A stretch of DNA of 7,467 nt from a bacterium (GCA_020625635.1 JAHLBL010000079.1:1-7467); one strand, 5' to 3'; shown: positions 1 to 5,992, counted from the first letter of the stretch. A program made the numbers and translations. Notes: generated by a model not told the origin, from the letters alone.

Positions 1-18
1 TGTAAGTAACAATTTAGC

Positions 19-33
19 TGCCGTGAAACGGCA
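19..33. repeat. Short GC hairpin near left edge
   Basis: TGCCGT (19-24) and ACGGCA (28-33) form a perfect 6-bp stem with a GAA loop, followed by ATTT on the plus strand. It could be the end of a weak terminator for a gene beyond the left edge. The stem is short and the U-tract poor, so the function is uncertain. Confidence 0.35.
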
Positions 34-53
34 ATTTCGCTTAATATAAAAGC

Positions 54-82
54 TATACAAATCACCTCGGCAGTGTTATAAT
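54..82 (+). promoter_or_regulatory. Predicted promoter of the four-helix bundle gene
   Basis: A consensus -10 TATAAT lies at 77-82. A TATACA hexamer (4 of 6 matches to TTGACA) lies at 54-59, giving a 17-bp spacer. Transcription would begin near 88-90, so the mRNA would start almost at the ribosome binding site (90-95) and have only about a dozen untranslated bases. The -10 box lies in the loop of the inverted repeat annotated at 59-98. Confidence 0.6.
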
Positions 83-98
83 ACTACCGAGGTGATTT
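59..98. repeat. Perfect 12-bp inverted repeat around the -10 box
   Basis: Bases 59-70 and 87-98 are exact reverse complements, separated by 16 bases (71-86) that contain TATAAT. The right arm also contains the AGGTGA ribosome binding site (90-95) and runs into five T residues (96-100). Three readings fit: an operator for a dimeric repressor, a terminator for transcripts entering from the left, or an RNA hairpin that hides the ribosome binding site in read-through transcripts. A transcript from the local promoter would start inside the right arm and could not form the hairpin. Confidence 0.8.
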
Positions 99-100
99 TT

Positions 101-463
101 GTGTCAGATAGTATAATGCTTGAAAAAGCAAAAGATTTTGCTGTAGATGTTATTAACATATGCAGACAAATAAAGACTGAATATAAAGAGTCGGTTTTGA
201 CAAATCAACTGTTACGTTGCGGAACAAGCATTGGAGCTAACATCCATGAATCCAAATACGCGCAAAGCAAAGCTGATTTCATTTCAAAAATGCAAATTGC
301 CTTAAAAGAGTGCTATGAAAGCGAATACTGGTTAGAACTGTTGGTTCGTACAGGTTTATTATCACTTGTGCGATATAATTCACTTAAAAGCAATTGCGGT
401 ACAATCAGACGTATGCTTATTTCGTCGATTAACACCGTAAAATCTAACCTTGAAAAGATTTAA
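101..463 (+). CDS. Four-helix bundle protein (23S rRNA IVP / S23 family)
   Basis: About 120 residues, all predicted helical. It carries the family signature: a LLRCGTSIGANIHES stretch, then DFISKMQIALKECYESEYWLELL, with the conserved GTSIGAN turn, the KE pair and the YWL segment. Family members are encoded in 23S rRNA intervening sequences and also as free-standing chromosomal genes; Avd proteins of diversity-generating retroelements share the fold. The molecular role of the free-standing form is not settled. I chose GTG 101 because AGGTGA at 90-95 sits five bases upstream. The frame opens at GTG 92, but that codon overlaps the ribosome binding site, and ATG 116 is too far from it. The gene is clearly more AT-rich than its neighbours and is enclosed by an inverted repeat and a terminator, which suggests acquisition as a small cassette. 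The family call is firm; the function is unknown. Confidence 0.88.
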   Translation: MSDSIMLEKAKDFAVDVINICRQIKTEYKESVLTNQLLRCGTSIGANIHESKYAQSKADFISKMQIALKECYESEYWLELLVRTGLLSLVRYNSLKSNCGTIRRMLISSINTVKSNLEKI

Positions 464-477
464 GAAATATAACACAT

Positions 478-503
478 CCGCCGCGGTTTTCGCGGCGGCT
501 TTT
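478..503 (+). terminator. Rho-independent terminator after the four-helix gene
   Basis: CCGCCGCG (478-485) pairs perfectly with CGCGGCGG (491-498) around a GTTTT loop and is followed by CTTTT. It lies 14 bases after the stop codon and separates the gene from the ECF sigma unit. Confidence 0.85.
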
Positions 504-514
504 CCTTATAAAGA

Positions 515-541
515 TGTAACCTTTCTGTGTTTTGCGGCGTT
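515..541 (+). promoter_or_regulatory. ECF-type promoter of the sigma/anti-sigma operon
   Basis: TGTAACCTTT (515-524) resembles the AAC-containing -35 element used by ECF sigma factors. CGTT (538-541) resembles their CGT-type -10. Sixteen bases separate AACC from CGTT, the usual ECF spacing. No sigma-A type promoter is evident in this gap. ECF sigma factors typically drive their own operon, so autoregulation by the gene at 566 is inferred. An AAAGGAGG ribosome binding site follows at 551-558. Confidence 0.65.
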
Positions 542-565
542 TTATTAGTGAAAGGAGGTTGAAAT

Positions 566-1048
566 ATGGACACAAAATCAGATGCCTTTATCGAAGAGGC
601 GGTCGAAAAATACTCCGACACGCTCTACCGGATCGCTCTTAATATCACAAAAAACTGCGACGACTCGTTCGACGTGTGTCAGGAAGCTTTCGTCAGATTG
701 TTGAAGAACCGCGGTAAAATAAACGACGAGAACCACCTCAAGGCATGGCTGATAAGAGTTACGGTCAATCTCGCGAAATCGGTTCAAAGGCAGAACGCAC
801 GGCGCGGCTGTGTGCCGCTCGATGAAGCGGCAGAGCTGAGCTCGACGGATAACTGCGGAGAGCTTACCGAAATCGTCAGGTCTCTGCCCGAAAAATATGC
901 GACCGTGATCCACCTCTTTTACTATGAGGATATGAAAATCTCAGAGATTTCGCGCGCGCTCGGGATTTCTCAGTCCGCCGTAAAACTAAGGCTTTTCCGC
1001 GGAAAGGAAAAGCTCAGAACAATTCTTGACAAGGAGAATGAATTATGA
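566..1048 (+). CDS. ECF-subfamily RNA polymerase sigma factor
   Basis: 160 residues, the usual ECF length, with only sigma regions 2 and 4. Region 2 covers roughly residues 10-77, with the core-binding DVCQEAFVRLLKN segment at 36-48 and the -10 recognition helix ending in KAWLIRVTVNLAKSVQR. Region 4 covers about 101-155: the LPEKYATVIHLFYYEDMKISEIS segment leads into a helix-turn-helix (ALGISQSAVKLRLFRGKEKL) expected to read the -35. The linker is short and there is no C-terminal extension. ATG 566 has AAAGGAGG seven bases upstream. The stop overlaps the next start (ATGA, 1045-1048), implying translational coupling to the putative anti-sigma factor, which would hold this protein inactive at the membrane. 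I cannot name the ECF group or stimulus. The family is certain; the specific name (SigV or SigW-like) is not. Confidence 0.95.
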   Translation: MDTKSDAFIEEAVEKYSDTLYRIALNITKNCDDSFDVCQEAFVRLLKNRGKINDENHLKAWLIRVTVNLAKSVQRQNARRGCVPLDEAAELSSTDNCGELTEIVRSLPEKYATVIHLFYYEDMKISEISRALGISQSAVKLRLFRGKEKLRTILDKENEL

Positions 1049-1956
1049 AATTTGACATTGACAGATACAAAGCGGAAAACGACGCGGTCAGGCTCACCGA
1101 AGCTCAGAAGAACGCAATCAAGTCGAACGCCGAACGCTCTGCAAAAGCACGCGCGTTCCGCTCTTTCCCGACTTGGGCTAAACCGATCGCCGCCGCACTC
1201 GCCGTGATGATGATTGGCGGGGGAATCGCACTCGGACAGAACACCCACGGCAAAAACAATATGTTCTCGATTACCGCCAACGCCGCCTCCACCGACGACG
1301 AGGCTGTCGAACTCAACAATGAGTTCAAGCCCGTAGGCGAGCTGAAATCATTCGGCGGAGGCGCGACCTATATTTTTGACGCGAAAAACGATCTCAACGG
1401 AGGATATCTTTTCCGATATATGGATTTTTCCTTCGACTGCGAGGGTGATAATGTGAAAAACATCACCTACACCGCAAACAACGGTGCTTTCAGAATCATA
1501 AACACGGATAACATTTATGATATGACAGACAGCGATTATCTCAAAACCAAGGATGAGGACAGAATCGTCAGCATAACCACCGACGACCTTGAAAACATAT
1601 GCTCATCATATACCGTAGATAAGGGATATGTTAACGTAAAGAACAGCGACGATGAGCCCAATATTGCCCTCGTTACAAAAATTGATTTAGTGAGCGGGGA
1701 CTGCCCGAAGGAAATCAGAGAAAATTATAACTCCGACTTCGCTACTAAGTCGCAATTACAGAAATATCACGAGCTCGAGAACGAAACGATGCTCAAGGAT
1801 TTATCCGTCGATATCACGGTAACATATAACGACGGCTCAACCGAAACAAAAACAATGGTATTCGATTCCGAGTTCGAAATCACCGACTGGGAAACCGAAC
1901 CCGACGGCGGTTACTGCTACGACTCAAAAACAACAATAAACGCGAAAGTCAAATAA
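1045..1956 (+). CDS. Putative membrane anti-sigma factor, single-pass
   Basis: 303 residues. Residues 1-43 form a charged, helical cytoplasmic segment (RLTEAQKNAIKSNAERSAKARAF) suited to binding a sigma factor. One transmembrane helix lies at about 44-65 (WAKPIAAALAVMMIGGGIALG). Residues 66-303 are outside the cell, rich in Asp, Asn and Thr with alternating beta-like pattern, and I recognise no domain there. No HxxxCxxC zinc-binding motif of the ZAS type is present, so control would have to be by proteolysis or ligand binding. The role rests on position: it directly follows the ECF gene with an ATGA overlap, has the expected topology and shares the promoter. AAGGAG at 1031-1036 gives good spacing for ATG 1045. 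It could belong to the DUF4179-type anti-sigma group, but I cannot confirm this. Alternatively it is an envelope effector controlled by the sigma factor. Confidence 0.75.
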   Translation: MKFDIDRYKAENDAVRLTEAQKNAIKSNAERSAKARAFRSFPTWAKPIAAALAVMMIGGGIALGQNTHGKNNMFSITANAASTDDEAVELNNEFKPVGELKSFGGGATYIFDAKNDLNGGYLFRYMDFSFDCEGDNVKNITYTANNGAFRIINTDNIYDMTDSDYLKTKDEDRIVSITTDDLENICSSYTVDKGYVNVKNSDDEPNIALVTKIDLVSGDCPKEIRENYNSDFATKSQLQKYHELENETMLKDLSVDITVTYNDGSTETKTMVFDSEFEITDWETEPDGGYCYDSKTTINAKVK

Positions 1957-1998
1957 CCGCTCGCTCATGCAGGTAATCAAAAGTACCTTTATACACAC

Positions 1999-2035
1999 AA
2001 AAACAGACAGGCTGTCGGAAAAGGCAGCCTGTCTG
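1999..2035 (-). terminator. Terminator of the fumarase operon
   Basis: CAGACAGGCTG (2004-2014) and CAGCCTGTCTG (2025-2035) are exact reverse complements, and one more C-G pair can form in the loop. Read on the minus strand, the hairpin is followed by five T residues (complement of 1999-2003), so it terminates the leftward fumarase transcript. On the plus strand the following bases (CTATATTG) are not a U-tract, so termination of the anti-sigma transcript here would be weaker. Confidence 0.8.
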
Positions 2036-2050
2036 CTATATTGCAGGGTA

Positions 2051-2599
2051 TTATTCTTCGTTATATTTCTTCGGTTCGCTCTCGTAGACGTTGTTCCCCT
2101 GCGCGTCTATCGCGACTATGCACGGGAAATCCTCAACATAATATCTTCTGACCGATTCCGTACCCAAATCCTCGTAGCAGATGGGTTCGGTCTTTTTTAT
2201 GCTCTTCGCTATGAGCGCCGCCGCGCCGCCGATCGCGGCAAAATACACGGCATGATTGCGGATTATCGCGTCGATCACGTCCTGATTTCGCGCGCCCTTG
2301 CCGACCATTCCCTTGAGCCCGAGGTCGAGCAGCACAGGAGCGTACTTATCCATACGGTAGCTCGAGGTGGGACCCGCGGGTCCTACTGCGTAACCGGGCT
2401 TCGCGGGAGCAGGACCGACGTAGTAGATCGTCTCGCCGTTTATCTCAACAGGCAGAACCTCGCCTTTTTGAACGAGCTCGTAGAGGCGCTTATGAGCGGC
2501 GTCCCTGCCTGTTATCATCGTGCCCGTGAGCAGGACGCTGTCGCCCGCTTTCAGGGTGTCGATTTGTTCGTCCGTGAGGGGAAGTGTGATTTTTTTCAT
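2051..2599 (-). CDS. Class I fumarate hydratase, beta (C-terminal) subunit
   Basis: 182 residues matching the C-terminal half of iron-sulfur fumarases. Visible family motifs are TGTMITGRDAAHKRL (25-39), the substrate-site segment YYVGPAPAKPGYAVGPAGPTSSYRMD (59-84), GLKGMVGKGAR (94-104) and the FAAIGGAAALIA stretch (120-131). With the alpha subunit encoded just upstream it forms the [4Fe-4S] hydro-lyase that interconverts L-malate and fumarate in the cytoplasm; L-tartrate dehydratase is the main alternative and cannot be excluded by eye. The start at 2599 follows the alpha stop after three bases. Its GGAGGT ribosome binding site (2606-2611) lies within the last alpha codons, so translation is probably coupled. 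Length and motifs look intact. In fermentative anaerobes this enzyme usually serves the reductive branch from oxaloacetate to succinate. Confidence 0.93.
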   Translation of the reverse strand: MKKITLPLTDEQIDTLKAGDSVLLTGTMITGRDAAHKRLYELVQKGEVLPVEINGETIYYVGPAPAKPGYAVGPAGPTSSYRMDKYAPVLLDLGLKGMVGKGARNQDVIDAIIRNHAVYFAAIGGAAALIAKSIKKTEPICYEDLGTESVRRYYVEDFPCIVAIDAQGNNVYESEPKKYNEE

Positions 2600-2602
2600 A
2601 GC

Positions 2603-3457
2603 TTAACCTCCGATTTCCGCGCTTGCGTGACGCGCCGCGTGACAGCAGATGTTTACGGCGACGGGCATACCCGCGATATGTGTGGGCGACGTCTCGATAT
2701 TGACGCCGATAGCGGTTGTTTTTCCTCCGAGTCCCGCGGGTCCGAAGCCCATTTTGTTTATGCTCTCAAGCAGTTCACGCTCCATTTCGGCATAGCGAGG
2801 ATCGGGGTTTGAGGTATCTATCCTGCGGAACGTGGCTTTTTTCGCGAGCTGAGCGCAGCGCTCGAACGTGCCGCCTATTCCCACGCCGACGACTATCGGC
2901 GGACAGGGGTTCGGTCCCGCCTTGCTGACGGTATCGAGTATGAACTCCTTTACGCCTTCAACGCCGTAGGACGGCGTGAGCATCTTTATCGCGGACATAT
3001 TCTCGCTGCCGAAGCCCTTTCCGCCTACCGTGAATTTAATTTTGTCGCCGCCGACTATTTTTGTGTGAATGATCGCGGGCGTATTGTCCTTAGTATTGAC
3101 GCGGTCAAAAACTGGATCGTCGACGACGCTTTTTCTGAGGTAGCCGTCGGTGTACGCTCTGCGCACGCCCTCCTGAACAGCCTGCTCAAAATCGCCGTCA
3201 ACAACGACCTTGTCGCCGTACTCGACGAACAAAATCGCCATTCCCGTGTCCTGACAGAGCGGGATTTTCTCCGCCGCGGCGATCTCGTCGTTCTCTATGA
3301 TCTGGTCGAGCACACTCTTTCCGACAGGGCTCTTCTCGCCCGCACGCGCGGTTTTCAGAGCGCTCATAATATCGTCGCCGATAAAGTAGTTGCAGTCCAT
3401 AAACAGCTTTCGCACCGTGTCGGTTATAAGCTGCGCGCTGATTTTATTTATCTCCAT
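2603..3457 (-). CDS. Class I fumarate hydratase, alpha (N-terminal) subunit
   Basis: 284 residues, the normal length for the alpha subunit of two-subunit class I fumarases and tartrate dehydratases. The three cysteines expected to bind the [4Fe-4S] cluster are visible: Cys68 in LCQDTG, Cys185 in GPNPCPPIVVGVGIGG, and Cys271 or Cys272 in AVNICCHAARH. Other family motifs are KGFGSENMSAIKML (147-160) and FGPAGLGGKTTAIGV (238-252). The fourth iron is left free for substrate, as in aconitase-like hydro-lyases, so the enzyme should be oxygen-sensitive. ATG 3457 is preceded by a G-rich stretch (complement of 3463-3467), somewhat close for a ribosome binding site. It is the first gene of a two-gene leftward operon with its own promoter. 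Choice between malate/fumarate and tartrate/oxaloacetate chemistry cannot be made from these motifs; fumarase is the commoner case in this group. Confidence 0.93.
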   Translation of the reverse strand: MEINKISAQLITDTVRKLFMDCNYFIGDDIMSALKTARAGEKSPVGKSVLDQIIENDEIAAAEKIPLCQDTGMAILFVEYGDKVVVDGDFEQAVQEGVRRAYTDGYLRKSVVDDPVFDRVNTKDNTPAIIHTKIVGGDKIKFTVGGKGFGSENMSAIKMLTPSYGVEGVKEFILDTVSKAGPNPCPPIVVGVGIGGTFERCAQLAKKATFRRIDTSNPDPRYAEMERELLESINKMGFGPAGLGGKTTAIGVNIETSPTHIAGMPVAVNICCHAARHASAEIGG

Positions 3458-3486
3458 AATTACCCCCGTGTTTAAATTTCCACTAC

Positions 3487-3515
3487 ATTATACCAAATTC
3501 TTCAATAATTTTAAA
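3487..3515 (-). promoter_or_regulatory. Predicted promoter of the fumarase operon
   Basis: On the minus strand, TATAAT (complement of 3487-3492) is preceded by a TG extension and lies 17 bases after TTTAAA (complement of 3510-3515), a 4 of 6 match to TTGACA. Transcription would start near 3480, about 23 bases before the alpha start. It looks like an ordinary housekeeping promoter. Confidence 0.65.
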
Positions 3516-3540
3516 TACCGTCTTTTAAAAATCTTTTCCA

Positions 3541-3560
3541 TATGATATATTAGTATCATA
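3541..3560. repeat. 7-bp inverted repeat in the divergent intergenic region
   Basis: TATGATA (3541-3547) and TATCATA (3554-3560) are exact reverse complements with a six-base spacer. The repeat lies about 26 bp upstream of the fumarase -35 and 43 bp upstream of the -10 of the regulator gene, so it could be an operator for either. In such AT-rich DNA a repeat of this length can also arise by chance. Confidence 0.35.
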
Positions 3561-3576
3561 AAACTTTTTATTTAAA

Positions 3577-3608
3577 CTCACAAAACCGTCACTTTAGACA
3601 TTTATAAT
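3577..3608 (+). promoter_or_regulatory. Predicted PhoB/OmpR-type activated promoter of the two-component operon
   Basis: A perfect -10 TATAAT lies at 3603-3608, but no hexamer 16-18 bases upstream resembles TTGACA. Instead CTCACA (3577-3582) and GTCACT (3588-3593) share TCAC in direct orientation 11 bp apart, and the second ends nine bases before the -10. That is the spacing of PhoB/OmpR family half-sites when the activator replaces the -35 contact. The regulator encoded downstream is of this family, so positive autoregulation is inferred. Confidence 0.5.
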
Positions 3609-3638
3609 GAAGCCATAAACTACAGGAGGGTACAATTT

Positions 3639-4316
3639 ATGAGCAAATTATTAGTAGTAGACGACGAATTCCGAATCCGCCAGATCATCCGCAAGTACGC
3701 GGAGTTTGAGGGACACACCGTTGATGAAGCCGTTGACGGTATGCAGGCTATCGAGGTGTGCCGCAGGAATAAATACGACCTCATCATTATGGACATTATG
3801 ATGCCCGAGCTCGACGGCTTTTCGGCGTGCAGGGAGATCCGCAAGTTCACCGATACGCCCGTGATTATGCTCTCCGCCAGAGGCGAGGAGTACGACAAGA
3901 TCCACGGCTTTGAGCTCGGCAGCGACGACTACGTTGTAAAGCCCTTCTCGCCAAAGGAGCTCATGCTCCGCGTCAACGCAGTAATCAAGCGCTCCGCGGG
4001 CAAATCACAGGCTCAGCAGAAGGACGAGTTCACCTACGGCGGACTGAACGTCGATTTTTCAGCCCGTATCGTCACGATCGACGGCAACCGCGTCGAAATG
4101 ACTCCAAAGGAGTACGAGCTGTTCTTCTATATGGTAAAGAACAAGGGACTTGCGCTCACCAGAGAAAAGCTTATCTCCGAGGTCTGGGGATATGACTTCT
4201 TCGGCGACGAGAGAACTCTCGACACACACATCAAGCTGCTCAGAAAATCACTCGGCGAATACAGCCGCTGTATAGTTACACTCCGAGGGGTAGGTTACCG
4301 TTTTGAAGCGCTCTGA
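3639..4316 (+). CDS. OmpR/PhoB-family response regulator
   Basis: 225 residues with two complete domains. The receiver domain covers about 1-117: acidic pair Asp8/Asp9, phosphoacceptor Asp52 (IIMDIMMPELDG), the switch Ser79 (MLSARGEE) and invariant Lys101 (VVKPFSPKEL). The winged-helix DNA-binding domain covers about 129-224, with the family signatures MTPKEYELFFYM, LTREKLISEVWGYDFFGDERTLDTHIKLLRKSL and LRGVGYRFE. It should bind direct repeats as a phosphorylated dimer and control transcription. AGGAGGG at 3623-3629 lies a normal distance from ATG 3639. Its 3' end overlaps the kinase gene by 14 bases, so the two are co-translated and form one two-component system. All key residues are present. 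The signal and regulon are unknown; resemblance to PhoP/PhoB-type regulators is at family level only. Confidence 0.96.
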   Translation: MSKLLVVDDEFRIRQIIRKYAEFEGHTVDEAVDGMQAIEVCRRNKYDLIIMDIMMPELDGFSACREIRKFTDTPVIMLSARGEEYDKIHGFELGSDDYVVKPFSPKELMLRVNAVIKRSAGKSQAQQKDEFTYGGLNVDFSARIVTIDGNRVEMTPKEYELFFYMVKNKGLALTREKLISEVWGYDFFGDERTLDTHIKLLRKSLGEYSRCIVTLRGVGYRFEAL

Positions 4317-5898
4317 GAAAAAGCAGAAAAAACACTTCCGCCGATGGCGGATGCTTCCGCTGAGGTATAAGCTCAGTATATATTTTATGGCGTTTTCCGC
4401 GGCTATGCTGGGGTTTCTCTGGATTTTCCAGACAACCATGCTCGAAACCTGCTACAGCATAATAAAGGAAAATCAGGTAAAGAACTACGCCGCTCAGATA
4501 ACCGAAAGCATTAAGAGCGGCAACGACACCACCGACACCATAAACACACTTTCCCGCCAGAACGAGATGAGCGTTTATGTGTACGACTCCTCCGACGCTA
4601 TCTTCACAAAGAAGTACGAGAGCGACTATATCAACCCGCTGGGACTGAAAAACATCAACAACGGTCACACGGTGCAGAAGTACTACTCTCTCGCCAAGGA
4701 GCGGGCCGGAAAATACATCGCGACCGAAAAATTTGAAAAGGACGAGCTCAATATGGAGTTCCGCCATTTCAGCGACGATAAAAACGAAAAAGGCAAAAAA
4801 TCACGCAACGCGACGGCAGACGAAGCGTTTACTGACGATGATGATTCTTTTGAGCCGCCCGAGCCTGACAGTATGTCGAAGCATCATATCGAGTCGACAA
4901 ACCTCATATACGCCGAAATCCTCCAGCTCGACGATGAGACCGAGTGCTTCGTGCTCATAGCGGCTATGGTCACACCCGTAAAGTCCGTAATCAGCACCAT
5001 TCATATGCAGCTGCTGATTGTCAGCGTAATATTCCTTATCTTCGCCGTTATTTTAGCGTTCGTCGTTTCCCGCAGAATCTCACGTCCGCTCGACGAAATT
5101 AACGAGGGCGTAAAGGAGCTTGCCCACCAGAACTACGGTATCGAATTCAACAGCACAGGCTACCGTGAGGCGTATGAGCTCAGCGAAACGCTGAACCTCA
5201 CGCGCAGAGAGCTGCGTAAGGTGGAAAACCTCAGACAGGAGCTTATCGCGAATATCTCTCACGACCTGCGCACTCCGCTGACGATGATAACGGGCTACGG
5301 CGAGGTTATGCGCGACCTCCCCGGCGAGAACACCCCCGAAAACGTTCAGGTAATCATTGACGAGGCAAATCGGCTTACGAGCCTTGTAAACGATATGCTC
5401 GACCTCTCGAAGCTGCAGTCGGGCGCGATCGAAATTGAGCGCGAGGAGTTCTGTCTCACCGACTCCATCAACCAAATTTTCACGCGCTACGCCAAGCTCA
5501 GGGAGCAGGAGGGCTACAACATTTCCTTCACTGCCGACAGAAAAGCGTATGTTTACGCCGATGAAATCAAAATCGGTCAGGTGATCTACAACTTTATCAA
5601 CAACGCGATCAATCATTGCGGAGACGATAAAACCGTAATCGTAACCCAGAAAACGACCGATAAGCGCGTGCGCGTGGAGGTCACCGACCACGGCGAGGGA
5701 ATCGACCCCGAAAAGCTCAGCTACATCTGGGACCGCTACTACAAGGTTGACAAAACCCACCGCCGCGGCGTTATCGGCACGGGACTCGGACTGTCGATTG
5801 TAAAGAATATTCTCGACCTTCACGGCGCGAAATACGGCGTCAAGAGTAAGGAGGGCGTTGGCTCGACCTTCTGGTTTGAGCTTGATATCACGAGATAG
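4303..5898 (+). CDS. Sensor histidine kinase with HAMP domain
   Basis: 531 residues. A basic N-terminus precedes transmembrane helix 1 (about 23-45). An extracytoplasmic sensor region (46-233) follows, then helix 2 (about 234-256), a HAMP linker from RRISRPLDEI (257-310), and the kinase core. The core shows the H-box SHDLRTPL with His320 as phosphorylation site, the N-box YNFINNAINH (429-438), G1 DHGEGI (462-467), the F-box region WDRYYK and G2 GTGLGLSIV (492-500). It should autophosphorylate and transfer phosphate to Asp52 of the upstream regulator. The frame is closed by a stop at 4291, so the start is TTG 4303, overlapping the regulator gene by 14 bases, or ATG 4351. TTG fits coupled translation and retains the basic membrane-proximal segment. 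The sensor region contains a very charged stretch (about 155-190, Lys-rich then Asp/Glu-rich with EPPEP) that looks disordered and has no recognised domain. Confidence 0.95.
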   Translation: MKRSEKKQKKHFRRWRMLPLRYKLSIYFMAFSAAMLGFLWIFQTTMLETCYSIIKENQVKNYAAQITESIKSGNDTTDTINTLSRQNEMSVYVYDSSDAIFTKKYESDYINPLGLKNINNGHTVQKYYSLAKERAGKYIATEKFEKDELNMEFRHFSDDKNEKGKKSRNATADEAFTDDDDSFEPPEPDSMSKHHIESTNLIYAEILQLDDETECFVLIAAMVTPVKSVISTIHMQLLIVSVIFLIFAVILAFVVSRRISRPLDEINEGVKELAHQNYGIEFNSTGYREAYELSETLNLTRRELRKVENLRQELIANISHDLRTPLTMITGYGEVMRDLPGENTPENVQVIIDEANRLTSLVNDMLDLSKLQSGAIEIEREEFCLTDSINQIFTRYAKLREQEGYNISFTADRKAYVYADEIKIGQVIYNFINNAINHCGDDKTVIVTQKTTDKRVRVEVTDHGEGIDPEKLSYIWDRYYKVDKTHRRGVIGTGLGLSIVKNILDLHGAKYGVKSKEGVGSTFWFELDITR

Positions 5899-5901
5899 CA
5901 C

Positions 5902-5935
5902 ACAGGGCTGCCGCTTTTGCGGCGGCTCTGTTTTT
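5902..5935 (+). terminator. Rho-independent terminator after the kinase gene
   Basis: Bases 5902-5914 pair with 5919-5931 in a 13-bp GC-rich stem with two G-T wobbles and a TTTT loop, followed by a T-run (5931-5935). It starts four bases after the kinase stop and ends the two-component operon, so the next gene is a separate unit. Confidence 0.88.
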
Positions 5936-5944
5936 GTGTTTCTA

Positions 5945-5973
5945 TTGACATTCGCTCCGAAAAAAGTTAAACT
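5945..5973 (+). promoter_or_regulatory. Predicted promoter of the propeller-like membrane protein
   Basis: A perfect -35 TTGACA (5945-5950) is followed after 17 bases by TAAACT (5968-5973), 4 of 6 matches to TATAAT. A TATGAT hexamer at 5973-5978 would need a 22-bp spacer and is less likely. Either way transcription begins near or after 5980, immediately before GGAGG (5982-5986). This matters for choosing the start of the next gene, because ATG 5974 would lie upstream of the transcript. Confidence 0.6.
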
Positions 5974-5992
5974 ATGATAATGGAGGAGTTTA

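Noticed and set aside
92..100. GTG 92 as start of the four-helix gene
   Set aside because: It lies within the AGGTGA ribosome binding site that is correctly spaced for GTG 101.
101..463. Four-helix protein as an Avd accessory protein of a diversity-generating retroelement
   Set aside because: The fold is shared, but there is no reverse transcriptase, template repeat or variable repeat anywhere in the window, and the motifs fit the S23/IVP branch.
578..913. 111-residue minus-strand open frame inside the ECF gene
   Set aside because: Shadow of the sigma factor gene, which has both conserved regions on the plus strand.
1967..2812. 281-residue plus-strand open frame
   Set aside because: It is antisense to both fumarase subunits, which carry complete family motifs and the cluster cysteines. 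Its translation is Arg/Val-rich with no recognisable domain and it has no ribosome binding site.
3065..3475. 136-residue plus-strand open frame
   Set aside because: Antisense shadow of the fumarase alpha gene, produced by its codon bias.
4276..4767. 163-residue minus-strand open frame
   Set aside because: Antisense to the start of the kinase gene and the end of the regulator gene, with no supporting signals.
5080..5901. 273-residue minus-strand open frame
   Set aside because: It runs antisense through the HAMP and kinase domains of the histidine kinase, whose motifs are intact. There is no start signal and no family resemblance.
5974..5976. ATG 5974 as start of the propeller-like gene
   Set aside because: It directly follows the predicted -10 box, so it would not be in the transcript, and it has no ribosome binding site. 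It remains possible if transcription comes from further upstream.
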